Part shown: positions 9,964 to 19,397 of the stretch, piece by piece
Numbering within the stretch: the first letter of the stretch is position 1
How the letters are laid out: each line of letters begins with the position of its first letter
Translations under genes and position numbers: made by a program
Notes under the pieces: model-generated
What the model saw: only the letters and a program-made list of their open reading frames with translations
What the model was told of the DNA's origin: nothing
Database searches by the model: none
NCBI GenBank assembly: GCA_037043455.1
Contig: JAWPHD010000288.1
Coordinates: forward strand, 434,001 to 498,000
Direction of reading: 5' to 3'
DNA length: 64,000 bases
DNA from: Cyrtodaria siliqua
Lineage: Eukaryota; Mollusca; Bivalvia; Adapedonta; Hiatellidae

Positions 9964-9986
9964 TAATCTAACTTATAATATAAATG
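9964..9986 (+). promoter_or_regulatory. Conserved stop-to-start motif (capsid / pX-like), copy A
   Basis: Capsid stop TAA opens TAATCTAACTTATAATATAA, which runs into the ATG at 9984. The copy C junction (49895-49917, minus strand) is nearly identical. Confidence 0.5.
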
Positions 9987-10676
9987 ACTTACGTAAAGAA
10001 TTCGATAGATTTGACAGATGGCCAGAAACGAAGTCTGGCAAAAGCATATGAAAACAAAAATAAGTTAGCACTCAGGTTACACAAATAACCAACTAACTGG
10101 AGACTTTCCTTTGCTACTGACAGCTACTCAGATTAACAATATTAACAAGGCTAAATCTGGTGGGCAGGGATTAGACATAAATATATCAAAATCGCAAATG
10201 AGATATCAGTCTAAAAATGGAGGATTTTAGGTGCATTAGCTGGTTTGTTAACTAAAACAATATTACCAACAGTTGATAGACTCGCTCCGAAAGTATTAGC
10301 ACCACTAGCAACACGAGCACTAAGTGGCTTAGCAAGTACTGGAATTGGCGAAATATTTGGAAATGGGATGGTAACTACTCCTAGTGACAAAAAAACAAGC
10401 ACTTCTGGGATCAAATATATTAACACTTGCACAAAGAAATAATAAAGTCAAAAGGTTGCTGCCCTATTAAACTGACAAGGAAACAACAACAAGACGGGGA
10501 TTTCTGGGACTGCTTGCATCACTAGGAATTCCACTATTGGTTCTCTTATTAGTGGCTTAACTGAAAAAGGTTTACAAGTAGGTAAAAAAGGAAAAGGTTT
10601 GAGAGTTGATCGTGGAAAAGGTTTACAAGTAGACTCACAAATTATACCATATAGAAGTATCCCATTTGTAAAATAA
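9984..10676 (+). pseudogene. pX-like core/minor protein, copy A
   Basis: Starts MTYVKNSIDLTDGQKRSLAK. The N-terminal third is a conserved domain shared with copies B and C. After frameshifts come hydrophobic, Gly/Ala/Leu-rich stretches (LAPLATRALSGLASTGIGEI; later GLLASLGIPLLVSLISGL) and a C-terminus with GLQVG/GLRVD/GLQVD repeats ending RSIPFVK. Intact length would be about 225 residues. Similar proteins with a repeated GFLG..-GLQVD tail occur in animal Polinton/adintovirus-type elements next to the capsid and are compared with adenovirus pX. Probable virion core or membrane-active protein; function inferred. Confidence 0.65.
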
Positions 10677-10701
10677 AATTAAATAAAATTAAATTTTAAA
10701 A

Positions 10702-11055
10702 ATGAACCTATCTCTCACTTAGATATAATGAAATGGATTAAGCAGCTAGGTATACAGAAATTCAATGGGGTGTACAGCAAAAACAAATTACCAATAAAAC
10801 AAAATAAACAAAAATCTGATATTATTAATCTTGATGATCATACTGGACCTGGTACACACTGGACTTGTTACTATGATAATTATTACTTCGATCCGTTTGG
10901 TCTGAGCCCACCAAAAGAAGTTTTAGCGCACATACCTAATATAAAATACAACACTATTCAGTATCAAGATAAAACAAGTGACCTATGTGGATATTTCTGT
11001 CTGTATTTTGTTAAAAAATTGCAAGAAGGAAATAGTATGCAAAAAAGCTAAAAGG
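10702..11055 (+). pseudogene. Adenain-like cysteine protease (maturation protease), copy A
   Basis: Virion-maturation protease related to adenovirus protease and Ulp1. From about 10708 the frame is open to 11051: conserved block WIKQLGIQKF, catalytic His in GPGTHWTCYY, the acidic member in YYFDPFGLSPP, and a Gln ahead of the catalytic Cys in QDKTSDLCGYFC. All three catalytic positions are present. The natural C-terminus seen in copy B (43540-43621) is deleted here together with the start of the phospholipase gene. A normal protein would be about 150-160 residues, short as in other Polintons. Confidence 0.88.
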
Positions 11056-11398
11056 ACGCAAGGTTGAAATATTGATATTCATAAAGCTCTACTGCCTTTG
11101 TTACCTACAAAGGGGTTAATAATTCCTGGTTATAAATATTGTGGTCCTGGTAATCCACTTGATAGTGGAGAACCGGTAAATGAATTAGATGCTGTTTGCA
11201 AAGATCATGATTATTGTTATGATGAAAATCCTAGTAATAAATAAATGTGTGATAAAAACGTGCTTGCTAGTTAGAAATCTAGTCAGTCTAAAACTATTGG
11301 AGAAAAGATTGCTAAGAATTTGATAGTAAAACCAGTTATTAGTAGAAAATATAAACTTGGACTTAGAGCATTAAAAAAGCAGAGAAAACGCGTTGAAA
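11056..11398 (+). pseudogene. Parvovirus-type phospholipase A2 protein, copy A
   Basis: Secreted-type PLA2 domain used by parvovirus capsids to leave endosomes. At 11119-11230 the frame reads [18 protein letters not shown] (calcium loop Y-x-G-P-G) followed by the catalytic pair in [14 protein letters not shown]. Both hallmark motifs are intact. A stop follows at about 11242, then a basic helical stretch in the same frame (KIAKNLIVKPVISRKYKLGL). The N-terminus is missing through a deletion that joins it to the protease; copy B keeps it. It overlaps the start of integrase. The role in entry is known for parvoviruses and inferred here. Confidence 0.85.
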
Positions 11399-11525
11399 TG
11401 GACTGTCAAGTTAGCAGATGAACTTCATAAACTATACGAAGAAAGTTCACTCAACGCCGTGTGATTGTTGATGAAATTGATAAAATATGGTCTGCTGACT
11501 TGGTCGACAAAACACTAATCTTATA
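11396..11525 (+). pseudogene. Polinton integrase, N-terminal fragment, copy A
   Basis: Retroviral-type integrase start. It reads TVKLADELHK and, after a one-base shift, RRVIVDEIDKIWSADLVDK, the block just before and including the first catalytic Asp of the rve core. The sequence then leaves the element. The C-terminal half of the same gene is in copy C (48578-49640). Confidence 0.7.
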
Positions 11526-11827
11526 GTTTATTATCTAGCAATTAGTTACATTGAAGAATTTGCACAACTATCCATTGTGCAGATTTTGAGATCATGATTT
11601 TTTTTTTAATTCAATGACGAAACAAATAATGTACAACTGAACATAAAGTGACAATCATACAAGCTTTCTACTTTCCGTATCATATTGCATTCGAGGAATG
11701 TAGTCGAGGCAACTGCAGTGATAGCGATGTTATTAAGGAATGGCTTTCAATAACGAAAAACGAATGTATAATTATCAGAGCTGTAGATAAGGATTTTACT
11801 ATTTTGGGTTTTTACCATTCGTTTTTA
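11526..11827. other. No recognised gene
   Basis: Flank between Polinton copy A and the repeat array. An open frame at 11648-11950 runs from unique sequence into the repeat and shows no known domain. Confidence 0.5.
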
Positions 11828-13377
11828 GCTCTACTGGCCAAGGGCCATCAGAGCTTATGGGATGGCGAGTTGTCCGTCGTCCGTCGTCCGTCTGTTAACT
11901 TTTATCTCGTTAAGACGATAGGACCTTCATTCGATCTTTACCAAACTTGATTTAGTTATGATACTTGATTTAGTTAAAAATGCTATATTTTGGCTCATTA
12001 AGACGATAGGGCCTTCATTTTCTATTTGATCTTTACCAAATTTTAACAGAATGTTAATATAAATGAAAGCTCGGAAAAGTTTGAAAACCAGCCAGATCGG
12101 ACCAGTAACATCGGAGTTATGGCCCTAGGTTTAGTTTAAAATGCTATATTTTGCTTCGTTAAGACGATAGGGCCTTCATTTACCATCCGATCTTTACCAA
12201 ACTTAAACAGATTATTAATATTATCAAAAGCTCGGAAAAGTTCAAAAACCATCCAGATCGAACCCGTAACAGCGGAGTTACTGCCCTTGATTTAGTTTAA
12301 AATGCTAAATTATGCCTCGTTAGGACGATAGGGCCTTCATTTTTGATCCGATCTTTACCAAACTTTACCAGATTGTTAATGTCAATGAAAGCGTGGACAA
12401 GTTCGAAAACCAGCCAGATCAAACGAGTAACAGCGGAGTTATGGCCCTTGATTTAGTTAAAAGTGCTGTATTGATGATAGGGCCTTCATTTTTCATTCGA
12501 TCTTTACCAAACTGTACCAGATTGTTAATATCAATGAAAGCTCGGACAAGATCCAAAACCCAGCCAGATCGGACCAGTAGCAGTGAAGTTATTGCCCTTG
12601 ATTTCGTTAAACTTTCATGTTAACTTTTACCTCGTTAACATGATAGGGCCTTCATTTTTCATCCGATCTTTACCAAACTTTAACATATTGTAAATATGAA
12701 TGAAAGCTCGGACAAGTTCGAAAACCGGCCAGATTGGATTAGTAACAGCGGAGTTATGGCACTTGATTTAGTTAAAAATGCTATATTTTGCCTAGTTAAG
12801 ACGATAGGGCCTATATTTTTCATCCGATCTTTGCTAAACTTGATCAGATTTTTAATATCAATGAAAGCTCAGTTAAGTCTGAAAACCGGTAAGATCGGAC
12901 CAGTAACAGCGGAGTTATGGCCCTTGATTTAGTTAAAAATACTATATTGCTATATTTTGCCTCGTTAAGACAATAGGGCCTTCATTTTTCATCCTATCTT
13001 TACCAAACTTTACCAGATTGTTAATAACAATGAAAGCTCGAACCAGTAACAGCGGAGTTATTGCCCTTGATTTAGTTACAAATGCTATATTTTGTTTCGT
13101 TAAGACGATACGGGCTTTATTGTTCATCCAAACTTTATCAATCTTTATCAGATTGTTAATGTCAATGAAAGCTTGGACAAGTTCGAAAAACAGTCATATC
13201 GGATTAGTAACAGTGGAGTTATGGCCCTTGATTTAGTTAAAAATGCTATAGTTTGCCTCATTAAAACGATAGGGCCTTCATTTTTCATCCGATCTTTACC
13301 AAACTTTATCAGATTGTTAATGTCAATGAAAGCTCGAACACTTTTTTTTTTTATTTTTTTTTTTTAACTGATTCTTA
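11828..13377 (+). repeat. Array of ~161-bp tandem repeats with hairpin head, unit 1
   Basis: Begins with a near-perfect hairpin (CTCTACTGGCCAAGGGCCAT.. / AGAG) and GTCCGTCGTCC microsatellite. About nine units follow, each containing ACGATAGGGCCTTCATTTTT, ATCTTTACCAAACTT, TTGTTAATATCAATGAAAGC and GGAGTTATGGCCCTTGATTT. GGGCCTTCATT recurs at about 12009, 12170, 12331, 12480, 12646, 12976 and 13271; most spacings are near 161 bp. It ends in a T-rich stretch (13341-13366). Molluscan Helitron-like elements with ~160-bp tandem repeats are a known parallel. Confidence 0.85.
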
Positions 13378-14920
13378 ACTCTACTGGCCAAGGGCCAGCA
13401 GAGCTTATTGGATGGCGAGTTGTCCGTCGTCCGTTCGTCCGCCGTCCGTCCGTCCGTCGTTAACTTTTGTCTTGTGAACAATCTAGGGCCTTCATTTTTC
13501 ATCTGAGCTTTACCAAACTTTAACAGGTTGTTAATATCAATGAAAGCTTGGAAAAATTTGAAACCCAGCCAGATCGGTATAATTTCACTGGAGTTATGGC
13601 CCTTGTTTTGCTGAAAAATGACATATTAAGCCTTGTGAACACTCTAGCACCTTCATTTATTATTTGATCTTTTCCAAACTTGCACAGATTGTTAATATCA
13701 ATAAAAGCTCGGAGAAGGTCGAAAACCAGCGAAATCAGATAAGTAATACCGGAGTTATGGCTCTTGATTTTTCTGAAAAATGCCATTTTCTGAAAAATGC
13801 CATTTTCTGCCTTGTGAACACTCTACCACCGTCATTTATTATTTGATCTTTACCAAACTCGCATAGATTGTTAATATCAATAAAAGCTTGAACAAGTTCA
13901 AAAACCAGCTAAATTGGATAAGTATCACCGGAGTTATGGCCCTTATTTATTCTAAAAATGATATTTTCTGCCTTGTGAACATTCTAGGGCCTTTAATATT
14001 AATCTAATATTTACTTAACTTTGCCAGTGTCTTTATATCAATGAAAGCTCGAACAAGTTCGAAAACAGGCAAGATCAAAATAATTTCAACGGAGTTATGG
14101 CCCTTGTTTTGCTAAAACAAAATAGTAAGCCTTGTGAACACTATAACACCTTCATTTATTATTTGATATTTTCCAAACTTGCACAGATTGTTAATATCAA
14201 TGAAAGCTCGGACAAGTTTGAAAATCATTTATATCTGACCAGCGGAGTTATGACCTTTGATTTAGTTAAAAATGCTATATTTTTCCTCGTTAAGACTTTA
14301 TTTTTTATCTGATCTTTTAATACCAAACTTTATCAGATTGTTAATGTCAATAAAAGCTCGGTCAAGTTCGAAAACCAGACAGATCGGACCAGTAACAGTT
14401 GAGTTATGGCCCTTGATTTTGTTAAAAATGCTATAATTTGCCTCGTCTTACGATAGGGCCTTCATTTTGCATCTGATCATTGCCAAACTTTTTTACCCGA
14501 TTTTATGACTTTCTTTTTTTATATTATCTATATATATATTATTGTTTTTTATTGTTTTCCTTAACAAAAAATGGATTTTTTTTTTGAATATTTTTTTTAA
14601 ATTTTGTTTGAATTTTTTTTTTTTTTTTTTTTTTTTTAGCTTTATGTTGGACCAGTCGGACCGGTAACAGACGATTTATGGCTCTGGATTTAGTTCAAAA
14701 TGCTATATTTTGCCTCGTTAATACGGTAGGGCCTTCATTTTTCATCTTATCTTTACCAAACTTTACCACATTCTTTAGTTATGGCCCTTGATTTAGTTGA
14801 TAAGCTGTATTTTGCCCAAAACTTTCTAAAAAAAAGTAAATGGCAGTCTCTCGCTTCATTGATGTTATAAGAGCCATGTAAGCAAGTAGAGCGTCCACAT
14901 GCCCTCGTGGGCCTCTTTTT
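13378..14920 (+). repeat. Array of ~161-bp tandem repeats with hairpin head, unit 2
   Basis: A second copy of the same hairpin head (CTCTACTGGCCAAGGGCCAG..CAGAG) plus GTCCGTCC microsatellite starts a second array. Its first units are a distinct subfamily (GCCTTGTGAACACTCTA in place of GCCTCGTTAAGACGATA). It contains a T-rich, low-complexity interruption at 14500-14640 and ends in a short hairpin-like tail (GTCCACATGCCCTCGTGGGC at about 14893-14912). Confidence 0.8.
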
Positions 14921-14930
14921 AAATATATAT

Positions 14931-14967
14931 CGACCCCTTAGAGCATCAAGGTGCTCTCTGCACTTTT
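14931..14967 (+). repeat. Left terminal inverted repeat of the 3.1-kb transposon
   Basis: CGACCCCTTAGAGCATCAAG onward; inverted partner 18002-18038. Confidence 0.88.
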
Positions 14968-15399
14968 GGTCGATTTAGACTTTTTGTAATAAATCAATTG
15001 GAAATAGTCATATCTTGTTTGAAAAAAATAATTGGCATTATATTCCATCAATTAGCATATGTAATAAGAAATTCATCAAAGTCATATCTGCATAAGTTAC
15101 ACAAACTCCATGCATAAAGGTGCTATTTGCATTGTTCGCATGCATCAAGGTCCATTTGCCAAATAGCACCTTGATGCATCTGATAAATATGCGTATTTCT
15201 GAAAAATACTTAAATGTAGTTTAGTTCAAATAGCTCCACCTATTTGTAAGATTTCAGTTAACACATTAATTGGGGCCGGGGAATGTGCTTTAACATATTA
15301 ATACTAAACATACATTAAAAACTGATTAAATGTGGCATTTTACAAAGTATGGCGATTAGAAAAATGTCATATATATCTTGATTGACAATCATCACAAGT

Positions 15400-15919
15400 C
15401 TAATAATTGGGTGCAAACATGACTATAACTCTCTCAGTGGTTTATGCAAATGTGGGCTTATAGAAACTGAGTCAGAAATGGACAGCTGCAATTCAATGGT
15501 AAGTAATATTATAAAATCATTATAACTAGATTACTAAAAAAATACATTTTCTTTTATAATACATAATATTCAAGGTCATATTTTAAAATATATTGTGTAA
15601 TAGGTTGATCTTTGTAATGTTTTAAAAGTAACAAATTTAAAATAATTTACATTCTATAGATATTATAGTGAATACTATTATTTAAGTTGGTTAAGATCTT
15701 TTTGTAAAATATTGCATGCAGGTTTAAGACGATGAGATGCCAAACTGGTCAGATAGTTTGCAGAATGAAATATTCAAAAACAGAACAATTTTGAATGAAA
15801 ACAAAGAGTACTGCCTTCATGGAGGAGATTTGCCAACAGGTTTAGTTGACAAAGACACTAGTGATGGTGTGAATGGAGCATTGGAGGCATATGCGAGAAG
15901 GAATCGTGGATTAAATTAA
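15400..15919 (+). pseudogene. Possible N-terminal exons of the 3.1-kb transposon's protein
   Basis: An open stretch (about 15408-15500) reads LSGLCKCGLIETESEMDSCN and is followed by a consensus donor GTAAGT at 15501. After an AG near 15729 the frame is open to 15919 (DDEMPNWSDSLQNEIFKNRT; HGGDLPTGLVDKDTSDGVNG). I do not recognise the protein. Placement inside matched terminal repeats suggests a transposase or accessory protein. Exon joins are inferred from splice signals only. Confidence 0.4.
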
Positions 15920-17133
15920 GTGATTCAGTCATTTGAAGCAAATATTGATGATTGTGACAAGTGATAACAATTACCAATAGTCAAAAGAAGATTTTAATCA
16001 ATCTGATTCAAATATATCCAGTTGCTCAACTGATAAATTGCAATGATAAACAAACATCTTGTAAGAAGGAAGGAAAGTTAAAGAGAGTGTTCACCCTACA
16101 TGTACATACAAGTCAGTACTAGAAAGAAAAAAACTTAGCAAGAAACAAGTCACTATAAGTCAAAAGTCAAGCCGACATCAACTAGCATACCAAAAATACA
16201 CTCTAACAATTTAAAACCTGCTACAATGAAAAGCAAACAATGTATGAATTAAAGCAACTCATCAGAAACTATAACATCATGCGACTTGATAACTTGCAAG
16301 CTTGCAATGCACTATTTCAAACGTGTCCTAGTCTTAGCTGATTAAGACGGCTTTTTCGCAGTTCAGTGTCAATTGTCAAAAGATCTACCTACAGAAATGC
16401 TTTACCTATCCAAAGCTCAGCACTTGCTAGAAAACACTGAACATTATCTATTGTTTTACAAGATGATGGGACTAGAGGACAGAATAGCATGATTTGTACG
16501 AGAAGTTGACTCAATTACAAGGAAGAGGCAATGGAAAGCAAGTGTGCTGACTGAATACCGATGGTAATCAGAGTATCTATGTGTTATTCCTGAAATTCCA
16601 TAAAAAATAAATGATCTTAGAACACAGTATTGAGAACGGTGATGAAATGTGATAAAAATGGTGAAGAAATGTGATAAAACGCCATTGATTGAAAGTACTA
16701 ACTATAACTAGTCCTCTGTAATATATGTATTCATTCTCTGAATGAAATAGGTTTGTTTGCACTCTTCTCTAAAATAGGTTGCATTGTATTTAACCAGGTT
16801 TAGGCAATAAACATGTAAATGTATGCCAAACACAATACTGAATTGAATTGTATACCATTAGAGGCAGCGAATGTATTGAAAAAGCAAACAAAGATATTCA
16901 AGTGAGATTCCTAATTATGTGTTTGACATTCAACCAGATTTAGCAGACTTTTGCCAAACCTTGCATATAAATTTAGCACGTTATAAAGATAAAAGGTGGG
17001 GAACATTATTCTGGGGTAGAAAGTAGTTCTAAAAGAAACAAACATAATTATGGCATAGAAAATACAACATGAAGGTCGTCAAAGCATCTCCAGAAAGTGT
17101 ATTTGTAAATAAAACATCTAATGAAAAGGTTTC

Positions 17134-17442
17134 ATGGAAGTCAAAGTTTCATCAAGTACCAGGTCAAACAATCAATTACCAAATGTAACAAGTCAATTAG
17201 GACCTTTCCACACAGAAACATACCAAATATCGAAAGATAAGAAGGCAGATCTACTGTCTCTATATGCAAAATGGGGCATATACCGAAGAATTCCACTCAT
17301 ACGAAGGCATACCAACATCAAACGGATTGCCTTACATTGCCATATTTATCCGAAAGCGGACATGACACTAATGATGAATAGGCTATTGTACAGTATAATG
17401 CTGCAGCAGCGTTCAAGGAAAAATGGAACATACTTGAGTTAA
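17134..17442 (+). pseudogene. Possible C-terminal remnant of the 3.1-kb transposon's protein
   Basis: Open for 102 codons. KKADLLSLYAKWGIYRRIPL is followed, in a shifted frame, by HSYEGIPTSNGLP-like sequence. A K-x-D-L-x-S-L ... IP-x-x-(Y/F)H pattern recurs near the C-terminus of proteins of several uncharacterised animal DNA transposons, as far as I recall. At least one frameshift. Function: probably transposase C-terminus, not certain. Confidence 0.4.
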
Positions 17443-18001
17443 AATTATTCTCGTCATTACATTTTCTTTTAAATAATCTTTCATTCAGTTACATATATAA
17501 TTATGACTGTGTAAAATGCAATGCATGTAAATAAATAATAAATACTTTGTGACTTAATCCTTATGTACTGCATTAAAAAAATAAAAAGTGCAGCCTACTA
17601 TTAGTATTTTAATGGTTGACGACTGTTAAAGTACTAAAACAAGCATATAAACACACCATTTTGCACATACTAACTTAAACTGGGTACCTTATTATATGCA
17701 CAGAAGGGTCTATTTGAGAAATACATACTTATAAAAGCCAGATGGGTATGTGCGTCAAGGTGCTATTTGTCAAATAGCACCTTGATGCACAAATATATTC
17801 AACGATTTGTGTATGCATCAAGGTGCTATTTGATAAAAGGGGGCATAACTCATAGTTCAATAAATATATCAAAGAAAAACAAACATGTTTCTATAATTTA
17901 CATATATTTATAATATATAATACAACATTTTAATGTTAAAAGTGTAAAGATAAGTTTCTGTAAGTGTTCAAATCTTAAAATCCATTTATCTCAATAACTC
18001 A

Positions 18002-18038
18002 AAAAGTGCAGATAGCACCTTGATGCTCTAAGGGGTCG
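18002..18038 (-). repeat. Right terminal inverted repeat of the 3.1-kb transposon
   Basis: Reverse complement of 14931-14967 with few differences. Confidence 0.88.
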
Positions 18039-18042
18039 ATAT

Positions 18043-19029
18043 TATTCTTTTAACCCAGTGATTTTTTCTTATCAGTATTTTTACCCTTCATTTTTTCACA
18101 TTTGGAAATTCCTTCAATTACTCAGAATTATTGTAAATAGCACGCATCAAGATTACTTAAAATTGCTAAAAATAGATTCGATTCGTACAAATATGTATGA
18201 TTTTGTCCGAAAACAAATCTGGAATCTATTGAATATGATTGTACTTAGATTGTTTAATGGCACGATATTTTCGTCTTATTGTGTGACGTCAATATCGATC
18301 TGTGCTATAGTACAGTTTCAATTAAATGTGTCTGTGCACACATGAGTGTTTCTTTTGTTTGTGTTTGTTTTTTACCTTGCAACATATTAGTAAATTAAAT
18401 CAACAATATTTGCAAAACGACTGCCTCTGAAGAAACGTTTTCATTCATGGAAAGGTGACTCCTAATTTTATTTACGTTGTGATCGATGTTTACACTTTTT
18501 TCCGTCCGAGACCGCTTTTATCTGACAATAGTTTTTTTCGATTTATTTACGGGAAAAATTGACAGGAAATAAATACATAGACTGCATTAGAGTACCTATA
18601 TAGTATACACAGTTTCAACACGTTTTAAGATGTAAACATAAACCCGAAACCCGTCTAAGAAATGTTCGTTTTGTCAAGTGTAGATTTGTTCTGAATATGT
18701 TTTAATCGAGTCTTGCATGACATAGTAGATGAACATATTCTAGATATTATTGACAATATGGAACTGTTGACAATAGAACAAACCATACATTCTTCGATCG
18801 GCAAAATTGTATACGCTGTATATTTATGCGTAAATGTTTTGATTTATATTTCACTACGCATTCAAATAAACATTTTGTGTTTTTCTTATATTTTTTACGT
18901 TTTTTAATACGCATGAAAAGAAATATTTTGCCTGTTTTTTTTTGTGTTTTTTTAGGGGAGGTTGGGGTCATTTATTTGCGTAAATTACACAGATACGAAG
19001 CTTATCTAGAACTCTGTAATTAATAAGAA
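18043..19029. other. No recognised gene
   Basis: AT-rich sequence with short chance frames only (18058, 18713, 18826). No repeat structure or domain seen. Confidence 0.5.
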
Positions 19030-19079
19030 AGTAGTTTTCATGTCTTGTTGTTAATAATGACTGTCGCTTTTACGATAAA

Positions 19080-19397
19080 CTTCGTTAAACCTTGGCAAAA
19101 TTGTATTATCGTAAGCCTGATCTTCTTTCCAAATATAAAAGTAAGTTAACGACTCTTCTGCGACAAGGACTATCACAACCTGACTTCTATGGTGATGTGA
19201 TTTATAAACTTCGTAAGATTCTTGGTCATGATCGCTTTCATACTATCTTTGTTAAACTTGTTAAAACGTTTATCAAAAGAGGTTATGACCCTTTCATTTT
19301 GCAACGTACTGCATGCTTGGTGGCGGACCCTTTTACAGTTCGCCTATATGCTTTCCTCTTTAATTGTACGATGACCGGACAGGCTGTGGACCCTTGA
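19080..19397 (+). pseudogene. C-terminal fragment of GTNCAPLVADLF-type reverse transcriptase
   Basis: Open 19092-19397: RKPDLLSKYKSKLTTLLRQG, then DVIYKLRKILGHDRFHTIFV, ending FNCTMTGQAVDP. It is the same protein as 36180-36521 at about 90 percent identity by eye. The catalytic part is missing; the sequence left of 19080 is unrelated. It is followed without a break by the family's 3' tail, so this is a 5'-truncated retroelement copy. Confidence 0.8.

Larger units (their letters stand above)
8602..9966 (+). pseudogene. Major capsid protein (double jelly-roll type), copy A
   Basis: Hexon-like capsid subunit of the Polinton virion. ATG at 8602 is in the same place as in copies B (40933) and C (51182). 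Recognisable blocks: RFVNVKSLLEISDDYAKTT, NMLPPGQIHISLQLTDDNVL, VEVGNGVYYPETEYSYANIT (in shifted frame) and the C-terminus VVIDTVGNELVIV. Expected length is ~420 residues. It is broken by several frameshifts and by a SINE at 9210-9431. Assignment to the double jelly-roll capsid rests on gene order (between pVI-like and pX-like), size and abundance of beta-type sequence. Polinton capsids are highly divergent, so the name has some risk. Confidence 0.75.
1..11525 (+). mobile_element. Polinton/Maverick copy A (left end beyond window)
   Basis: Decayed integrated virus-like element. Polymerase, membrane and proline-rich genes are on the minus strand (1-4925). ATPase, fibre-like, minor capsid, pVI-like, major capsid, pX-like, protease, phospholipase A2 and the start of integrase follow on the plus strand (5007-11525). 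The order matches copies B and C. Many frameshifts, a Tc1 element at 2211-3952, a retroelement tail at 6321-6626 and a SINE at 9210-9431 show it is inactive. The right end is lost inside integrase, with no terminal repeat or target duplication visible; the left end is outside the window. Confidence 0.93.
14931..18038 (+). mobile_element. 3.1-kb DNA transposon, unclassified
   Basis: Bounded by 37-bp terminal inverted repeats beginning CGACCCCTTAGAGCATCAAG that differ at only a few positions. ATAT flanks both ends and may be a 4-bp target duplication or part of the repeat. Subterminal copies of GCATCAAGGTGCTATTTG and its reverse complement occur near both ends (15113-15178 and 17749-17838). The interior has short open stretches (15400-15919, 17134-17442) that read like an old transposase gene with introns. 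Superfamily not recognised. Confidence 0.8.

Noticed and set aside
11828..14920. CRISPR-like array
   Set aside because: Units are ~161 bp, diverged throughout and without spacers; the context is an animal repeat element.
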